Assembly: GCA_023433205.1 (NCBI GenBank)
Contig: JAEZDS010000067.1
Location: forward strand, 1 to 36,802
Direction of reading: 5' to 3'
Length of the DNA stretch: 36,802 nucleotides
Origin: Bacteroidota bacterium
Lineage (GTDB): Bacteria; Bacteroidota; Bacteroidia; B-17B0; Aurantibacillaceae
Shown: positions 32,470 to 36,802 of the stretch, piece by piece
Layout of the letters: every line of letters starts with the position of its first letter
How positions within the stretch are numbered: position 1 is the stretch's first letter
Made by a program: the position numbers and the translations under genes
The notes under the pieces: model-generated
Told to the model about the DNA's origin: nothing
The model's database searches: none
The model's input: only the letters and a program-made list of their open reading frames with translations

Positions 32470-33261
32470 ATGCCAAAATACAACGACCAGACTGGTAACA
32501 CCATAGAACTAAAAGATAAACCCCGCCGTATTGTATCGCTGGTGCCGAGCCAATCTGAATTATTGTGGGAGCTTGGGCTTAAAGATGAGCTGGTGGGGAT
32601 CACTAAGTTCTGTATTCATCCTGAAGAGATGTATAGAAATGTAAGAGGGGTAGGGGGCACGAAAAAACTCAACATCAAAATGATCGAAGGCCTGAAACCA
32701 GATCTTATTATCGGTAACAAAGAGGAAAATGACAAGGAACAGATCATCGAACTTCAGAAAAAGTTCCCTGTGTGGATGAGTGACATCACTGATCTGGACC
32801 AGGCAAATGAAATGATAAGGCAACTTGGACAGATCTGCGGTAAAGAAAAAGAAGCGAAAGACATTTTGGACAGTATAAAAGATTCGCTTTCTCAATGCAA
32901 AAACATCTTTTCTGCACAGAAGGTCGCTTATTTTATCTGGTATCGTCCCTGGATGCTGGCAGGAGGGGATACTTTTATTAATTCTGTGTTAATGCATACG
33001 GGTTTTAGCAACCTTGTTGAGAATATTTCACGTTACCCTGAGCTAGACGATGAACAGTTGCGAGAGTTGCAACCCGCCTATTGTCTGCTGAGTTCAGAAC
33101 CATTCCCTTTTAAGGAAAAACACATTCAAGAATTACAGAGGCTGCTGCCTGAAAGCAGAATTGTACTGGTGAATGGCGAGATGTTCAGCTGGTATGGCTC
33201 AAGAATGCAACTGATGGGGAATTATATGAGGCAGCTGAAAGCAGAATTTGGTATACTGTGA
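32470..33261 (+). CDS. Helical-backbone metal receptor, BtuF-like
   Basis: 263 residues of the periplasmic-binding-protein class III fold that binds vitamin B12, haem or iron-siderophores. PRRIVSLVPSQSELLWELGL, VGITKFCIHPEEMY, VGGTKKLNIKMIEGLKPDLII and the closing strands (GGDTFINSVLMHTGFSNLVE) match the family. The start ATG 32470 (MPKYNDQTG) is chosen; the region upstream to 32248 is open but looks like the DMT promoter region. There is no signal peptide or lipobox at this start, so it may be cytoplasmic, as I believe many Bacteroidota homologs are. No BtuC/BtuD or TonB-dependent receptor is linked, and no cobalamin-riboswitch B12 box is seen upstream. It converges on folC (16 bp between stops). 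Confidence 0.8.
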   Translation: MPKYNDQTGNTIELKDKPRRIVSLVPSQSELLWELGLKDELVGITKFCIHPEEMYRNVRGVGGTKKLNIKMIEGLKPDLIIGNKEENDKEQIIELQKKFPVWMSDITDLDQANEMIRQLGQICGKEKEAKDILDSIKDSLSQCKNIFSAQKVAYFIWYRPWMLAGGDTFINSVLMHTGFSNLVENISRYPELDDEQLRELQPAYCLLSSEPFPFKEKHIQELQRLLPESRIVLVNGEMFSWYGSRMQLMGNYMRQLKAEFGIL

Positions 33262-33277
33262 AGTGCCTTTTGATTTC

Positions 33278-34579
33278 CTAGTCATTAAATAGAAGCAGCG
33301 CGTCCCCCACCACAAAACTGCTCCCGCCAATAAAGACCATGTCGCCTCTGGCCGCTGCTTTTTTAGCGGCCTTCAGTCCCTCTTCCACAGTTGAAAAAGC
33401 TTTTCCGGCTAATTTGTGTTTTGAAGCTTTGCTGCACAATTCTTTGGCTTCCAGTGCGCGGGGAACTGAGGCCTGAACAAAATAGTATTTTGCCTTTTTT
33501 GGAAATAGCGACAATATGTTTTCGCTTTCTTTGTCGTTAACCAAACCAATAACCATGTGCAGTGCGTTATAGCTGCATTGTTTTATGTTATCAGCAACCT
33601 GTTTTATTCCGTCTTCATTATGGCCGGTGTCCGCTATAATCAGCGGTTTATCAGATAACTTCTGCCAGCGCCCGTTCAGTCCAGTGAAACGGGTTACCTG
33701 CGCAAGCGCTTTTTTTACGTTCACCTGTTCAATAATAAAACCTGCTTTTTTAAGAAATTCGAGAAGGTTAAGTACCCCAAGCAGATTGCGAACCTGATAG
33801 GAGCCTGTCAGATCAAGCTCGTATTGTTCACTGTTCCCGTTTCTTTTGTCGGTTATTTCAACCAGCAGTTTATCTTTTACAGGTTTTGCGCTGCCAGCCT
33901 TGAAATTTTTATCGGCGAACTCCAGCGGGGCTTTTATCTCGCGGGCCACTGCGCTGAAAATGGAGGCTGACTCAGGTTGATACTGACTTATTACCACCGG
34001 TATCCTGGCTTTTATGATGCCGGCTTTCTCACGGGCGATCTTGTCAATGGTATTGCCAAGTAAATTTGTGTGATCGAGGCTGATGTTTGTGATAAGAGAA
34101 ACCTGTGGTGTAATTATATTGGTGGAGTCAAGTCTTCCTCCCAGACCCACTTCGATCACCGCCACGTCAACCTCCTGCTGCGCGAAATAATCAAGGGCAA
34201 GGCCAAAGGTCCATTCAAAAAAGCTTGGTTTGATCACTTCAAAAGCAACCTTGTGTTTTTCAATGAACTCGATCACACAATTTTTAGGGATCATCTTGCC
34301 ATTGATCCTGATCCTTTCTCTGAAATCAATCAGGTGAGGGGAGGTGTATAGCCCTGTTTTGTATCCGGACTGTTGCAGAATTGCTGCAATCATGTGACTG
34401 CTCGAGCCTTTGCCGTTTGTGCCGGCCACATGAATGGTTTTGATCTTAAGATGAGGTTTGCCCAGCAGTTCAGCGATCTTATATGTATTGTGAAGATCGG
34501 CCTTATAGGCAGCCGCTCCTACACGGTGATACATCGGCAATTGCGCGTAGAGATATTCCAGCGCCTGGGTGTAAGTCAT
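33278..34579 (-). CDS. folC: Bifunctional dihydrofolate / folylpolyglutamate synthase
   Basis: Adds glutamate to dihydropteroate or folate. The 433-residue protein opens MTYTQALEYLYAQLPMY and has the P-loop VAGTNGKGSSSHM (Gly53-Ser59), TSPHLIDFRERIRING, a Mur-ligase-like AVIEVGLGGRLDSTN, SLDHTNLLG with its metal-binding His-Thr, and a C-terminal segment ADTGHNEDGI. It is the last gene of the exbB-exbD-tonB-folC unit, starting 1 bp after the tonB stop. Functionally unrelated to that system, so co-regulation is probably just cotranscription. Confidence 0.95.
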   Translation of the reverse strand: MTYTQALEYLYAQLPMYHRVGAAAYKADLHNTYKIAELLGKPHLKIKTIHVAGTNGKGSSSHMIAAILQQSGYKTGLYTSPHLIDFRERIRINGKMIPKNCVIEFIEKHKVAFEVIKPSFFEWTFGLALDYFAQQEVDVAVIEVGLGGRLDSTNIITPQVSLITNISLDHTNLLGNTIDKIAREKAGIIKARIPVVISQYQPESASIFSAVAREIKAPLEFADKNFKAGSAKPVKDKLLVEITDKRNGNSEQYELDLTGSYQVRNLLGVLNLLEFLKKAGFIIEQVNVKKALAQVTRFTGLNGRWQKLSDKPLIIADTGHNEDGIKQVADNIKQCSYNALHMVIGLVNDKESENILSLFPKKAKYYFVQASVPRALEAKELCSKASKHKLAGKAFSTVEEGLKAAKKAAARGDMVFIGGSSFVVGDALLLFND

Positions 34580-34580
34580 G

Positions 34581-35423
34581 TCAGTTGAAGGAAAAGATAA
34601 TGGTAATAGTGCCTTTCTGCTCCGGGAATTTATCGCTCACTTTAAATTTCGTTGCAAACGCGGCCTGCCTTGCCTTGGCTTTTAAGGTCGCACTACTTGT
34701 GGTAGTTCCCCTGCCATTGGGATCAGCTTCTATTACATTTCCTTCGCTGTCAACAAGTATTTCTACCACAACCTTTCCTTCTTCCTGCGTGTCGCGTGGA
34801 AGTTTGGGCGGCACTACCACTGCTCTTCCCGCCAGGTCAACACCTATATTGCCGCCACTTCCCGGGCCGCTTCCCGGACCTTTTCCACCTCCTGTGTCGC
34901 CACCCTTTCCGCCACCATCACCGCCATCGCCGCCACCAGGTTTAATGCCGTCTTCACCGCCCGACTGTCCAGGTTTCTGATTGTCGCCGATGCCTCCCCC
35001 GCTATTTCCGGTTTGTTTTTTAAATTTTTCAGCAAGTTTTTCAGCTTCAGTTTTTTCTTTTACTACTTCTTTGGGAGGTGTGGGTTTAATTACAACCTTG
35101 TCTTCCTTCATTACCGGCTTCTCTTCTGGTACCTGCACCTGCTCTCCTCCTTCAACGGTTACAATTTCTTCTTTTGCAGGGGTTTTCTCAACAACCACAT
35201 CGGTAACACGGCCCATAGATCCGTAATCAATCTGGTCGTTACCCACGGTCATCATACCAAGCGACAATTCCTGCCCTCCGCCTCCGCCCGATTCGGGGAA
35301 GGGGGGATTTGGCGTGATTATATGAAACAGCAGCAAAAATAAAAGCAAAAGAAGCACCACCAGGCTGGTGATTCCCGCAGAGATGGCTTTGTTTTTATTT
35401 TCTTCAGACCGCGTTAATTCCAT
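34581..35423 (-). CDS. TonB-family protein with a glycine-rich linker
   Basis: 280 residues: a short cytoplasmic N-terminus, one membrane helix (18-36, SAGITSLVVLLLLLFLLLF) and a periplasmic linker. The linker has acidic/Pro segments at 80-122 (VPEEKPVMKED, IKPTPPKEVVKEKTEAEKL), then a stretch dominated by Gly with Asp, Lys and Ser at 141-193. The C-terminal domain (195-280) has VVVEILVDSEGNVIEA and ATLKAKARQAAFATKFK and ends GTITIIFSFN, the TonB/TolA C-terminal fold. It couples the proton gradient to outer-membrane receptors (TonB) or to envelope constriction (TolA-like); Bacteroidota have several such proteins, so no symbol is given. It is 1 bp downstream of the exbD-like gene. Confidence 0.85.
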   Translation of the reverse strand: MELTRSEENKNKAISAGITSLVVLLLLLFLLLFHIITPNPPFPESGGGGGQELSLGMMTVGNDQIDYGSMGRVTDVVVEKTPAKEEIVTVEGGEQVQVPEEKPVMKEDKVVIKPTPPKEVVKEKTEAEKLAEKFKKQTGNSGGGIGDNQKPGQSGGEDGIKPGGGDGGDGGGKGGDTGGGKGPGSGPGSGGNIGVDLAGRAVVVPPKLPRDTQEEGKVVVEILVDSEGNVIEADPNGRGTTTSSATLKAKARQAAFATKFKVSDKFPEQKGTITIIFSFN

Positions 35424-35424
35424 C

Positions 35425-35826
35425 TTACTTTTTGGTAGCGGCAGTAGCCAGCACTGTCTTACATTTCAGCTGGTAACAAATGGTCATAATATCTATCTCG
35501 TCCTGTATGGTTAGTTCTTTGTCCAGATGCATAAGTACAGTAGGATCGGTTTGCTGGCTTGCAAGTTTGCTGAGCTCAGATTCAAGTGCTTCAAAAGGTA
35601 CCTCACGGCTGTTAATATAGTATTTCCTGTCCTTGGTGACTGCTAAATGTATGGGCTTGCGGTTTTCAATAGTTTCGCGTGCCTGCGAATCGGGTAAGGC
35701 AACTTTAATTGCGTTTGGCGCAACCATTGTTGAGAGTATCAGGAAAAACAAAAGCAGGAAGAACATGATATCGTTCAGCGAGTCGGTGCTCACTTCTGAT
35801 TCCCGGTGTCTTTTTCGTAGCGCCAT
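35425..35826 (-). CDS. ExbD/TolR-family biopolymer transport protein
   Basis: 133 residues with one membrane helix near the N-terminus (about 17-36). Asp19 in LNDIMFFLLLFFLILSTMVAP is at the site of the conserved proton-coupling Asp in ExbD/TolR. The periplasmic part (TKDRKYYINSREVPFEALESEL) is the family's small alpha/beta domain. The operon context with an ExbB-type protein and a TonB-type protein supports this. It starts 36 bp after the exbB-like stop. Confidence 0.92.
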   Translation of the reverse strand: MALRKRHRESEVSTDSLNDIMFFLLLFFLILSTMVAPNAIKVALPDSQARETIENRKPIHLAVTKDRKYYINSREVPFEALESELSKLASQQTDPTVLMHLDKELTIQDEIDIMTICYQLKCKTVLATAATKK

Positions 35827-35862
35827 AATTAAAAAATATTACTCTTTTATGAGATACTGCCC

Positions 35863-36579
35863 TTATTTTGCAGGTTCGTTGAGCATGTCAAGGAATTTTA
35901 TCTGGGTGTCTTCCATCCTGTGAGCAAGTTTATCGAGCCTGGCATTCAGCCAGTGGTAAAAAATAAATGCCATCACACCTACTACCAGTCCCGCGGCAGA
36001 GTTCACCATTTTCTGGTACAAACCTTTTGATATTACGTCAATTTCTACGGTTTTAGCCAGTGAGATATCGTAAAAGATCACAATTACACCTATGATGGTT
36101 CCTATAAATCCGAACATCGGCGCAATACGGCCTATAATGTTAAGCACGTTCAGATTTTTTTCGAGCTTGGCTATTTCGTTGGTGCCGCTCTTGTCCATTG
36201 CTATTCTGATCTCCTGCGATGGTTGCCCTATGCGGGTAATACCCTGCTCCAGCATTGAACTTTCAGGGGAATTAAGGTTCCTGCACATGGCCACGGCATT
36301 GTGTATGTTGCCGGAGTGTACCATCTCCCGCAAATTTCCTACCAGGTTCTCGTGTCTGCGGGAGGCTTTTCTGATTACCAGCAATCGTTCAATAAAAATA
36401 TAAATGGCTACAACAAACAACAAGGCAAGAGGGATCATTATCGGCCCTCCTTTCAGGATCATTTCCATTAAAGTGATCCTCGTTGGTTCAAGTTCAGGAA
36501 CAGTCTGGATGCCAGACGTGGTGAGGGTGTCGGCGGCAGTGGCCAGTGAATTGTTCACCTGCAAAATCAGATTAAGCAT
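35863..36579 (-). CDS. ExbB/TolQ-family proton channel protein
   Basis: 238 residues. A first helix (MIPLALLFVVAIYIFIERLLVIRK) is followed by a cytoplasmic helical region and two C-terminal helices (NIIGRIAPMFGFIGTIIGVIVIFYDI and YQKMVNSAAGLVVGVMAFIFYHWL). The GRIAPMFGFIGTIIGVI block is the conserved ExbB/TolQ/MotA core. The N-terminal Ser/Thr-rich stretch (NNSLATAADTLTTSG) is probably periplasmic. It is the first gene of the operon; a one-mismatch -7 (minus TAACTTCG) lies about 10 nt further upstream of the 36580s region. Confidence 0.92.
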   Translation of the reverse strand: MLNLILQVNNSLATAADTLTTSGIQTVPELEPTRITLMEMILKGGPIMIPLALLFVVAIYIFIERLLVIRKASRRHENLVGNLREMVHSGNIHNAVAMCRNLNSPESSMLEQGITRIGQPSQEIRIAMDKSGTNEIAKLEKNLNVLNIIGRIAPMFGFIGTIIGVIVIFYDISLAKTVEIDVISKGLYQKMVNSAAGLVVGVMAFIFYHWLNARLDKLAHRMEDTQIKFLDMLNEPAK

Positions 36580-36618
36580 ACAATAGATATTTATACGAAG
36601 TTACTGGCTATTAACCCT

Positions 36619-36662
36619 GGTGAAGCCGGGGCTTTACCCGATTGTAAACACAGTTGTGTTTA
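36619..36662. repeat. Two inverted repeats upstream of the exbB-like gene
   Basis: GGTGAAGCC (36619-36627) pairs with GGCTTTACC (36630-36638), one wobble apart. Then TAAACACA-GT-TGTGTTTA (36645-36662) is a perfect 8-bp palindrome. Both lie between the exbB start and the truncated gene, so an operator or transcript-end hairpin is possible. Neither is followed by a proper T-run on the minus strand. Confidence 0.5.
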
Positions 36663-36698
36663 TTATAAATACGGATAATAAAAAAAAGATACTGCCGG

Positions 36699-36802
36699 CT
36701 AATTCCTGGCTGCTGCTTTTGTATTGATCAGTTTCACGAAATTCTCTTTCAGCAGCTTTTTGTGTGAGGTCTTTATGCCTACTAAACTGATCTTTTCCAC
36801 CT
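36699..36802 (-). CDS. C-terminal end of an unrecognised protein (5' truncated)
   Basis: On the minus strand the frame runs in from the right edge and ends at TAG 36701-36699, giving about 34 codons: VEKISLVGIKTSHK, then KLLKENFVKLINTKAAARN. The composition is that of a real coding tail (regular hydrophobic spacing, many Lys). Too short to assign a family. A run of eight T follows 12-19 bp after the stop on the minus strand (36687-36680), with only a weak stem before it. Confidence 0.55.
   Translation of the reverse strand, partial: VEKISLVGIKTSHKKLLKENFVKLINTKAAARN

Noticed and set aside
34483..34980. Pro-rich open frame on the plus strand opposite tonB
   Set aside because: It is the mirror of the Gly-rich linker on the other strand (GGN codons read as NCC), not a gene.

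Overview
The window looks like ordinary chromosome from a member of the Bacteroidota. The evidence is: a TPR/PD40-propeller/CRD/OmpA protein like PorE of the type IX secretion system; a very long TamB-like protein divergent from tsaD; a fused formimidotransferase-cyclodeaminase; outer-membrane barrels ending in aromatic residues; a carboxypeptidase-regulatory-like protein; and repeated matches to the Bacteroidota promoter (TTG, about 20 bp, TAnnTTTG) with little sign of Shine-Dalgarno sequences. I see no rRNA, tRNA, insertion sequence, integrase, phage module or CRISPR array. Coding density is high and nearly all genes are housekeeping or envelope genes.

Layout. 1-2516: an envelope pair, a 5'-truncated PorE-like protein and a small barrel. 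2522-4844 (minus): a TM2-domain protein and an asparagine synthetase. 4971-8199 (plus): glmM, a cysteine desulfurase and frr, closed by a strong terminator. 8360-8551 (minus): a cold-shock protein with an apparent ~236-nt structured leader. 8944-11097: a glycosyltransferase converging on a class IV aminotransferase. 11313-12715: clpP and a secreted hypothetical protein, each with its own terminator. 12755-14163 (minus): tatD-like gene and tcdA. 14255-15667: a GlcD-type FAD oxidase. 15683-15871 (minus): a small DUF551-like protein. 16082-17866: a ClC-family transporter with CBS domains. 17867-18060: short-repeat DNA. 18076-19012: a small basic lipoprotein and a CRD-type secreted protein. 19112-22761: a barrel, a CPA2-type antiporter and a membrane protein. 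22715-28275: tamB diverging from tsaD. 28351-30042: ftcD. 30106-32271 (minus): a coiled-coil protein, a YicC-type RNase and a DMT transporter. 32470-33261: a BtuF-like metal receptor. 33278-36579 (minus): an exbB-exbD-tonB-folC operon. The right edge cuts the C-terminus of an unrecognised minus-strand gene.

Functional links. TsaD makes t6A37 in tRNA and TcdA cyclises it, so consecutive steps of one modification lie about 14 kb apart. GlmM (UDP-GlcNAc), TamB, the PorE-like protein, ExbB/ExbD/TonB and several barrels all serve the envelope. Many starts were moved downstream of the longest open frame because a promoter-like -7 or -33 element overlaps the upstream candidate codon. I found no convincing new multi-gene system. 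The most unusual signals are promoter elements only 5-6 nt before start codons (possible leaderless transcripts), the folded cold-shock leader, the non-canonical ClC ion-path residues and the short repeat array at 17867-18032.
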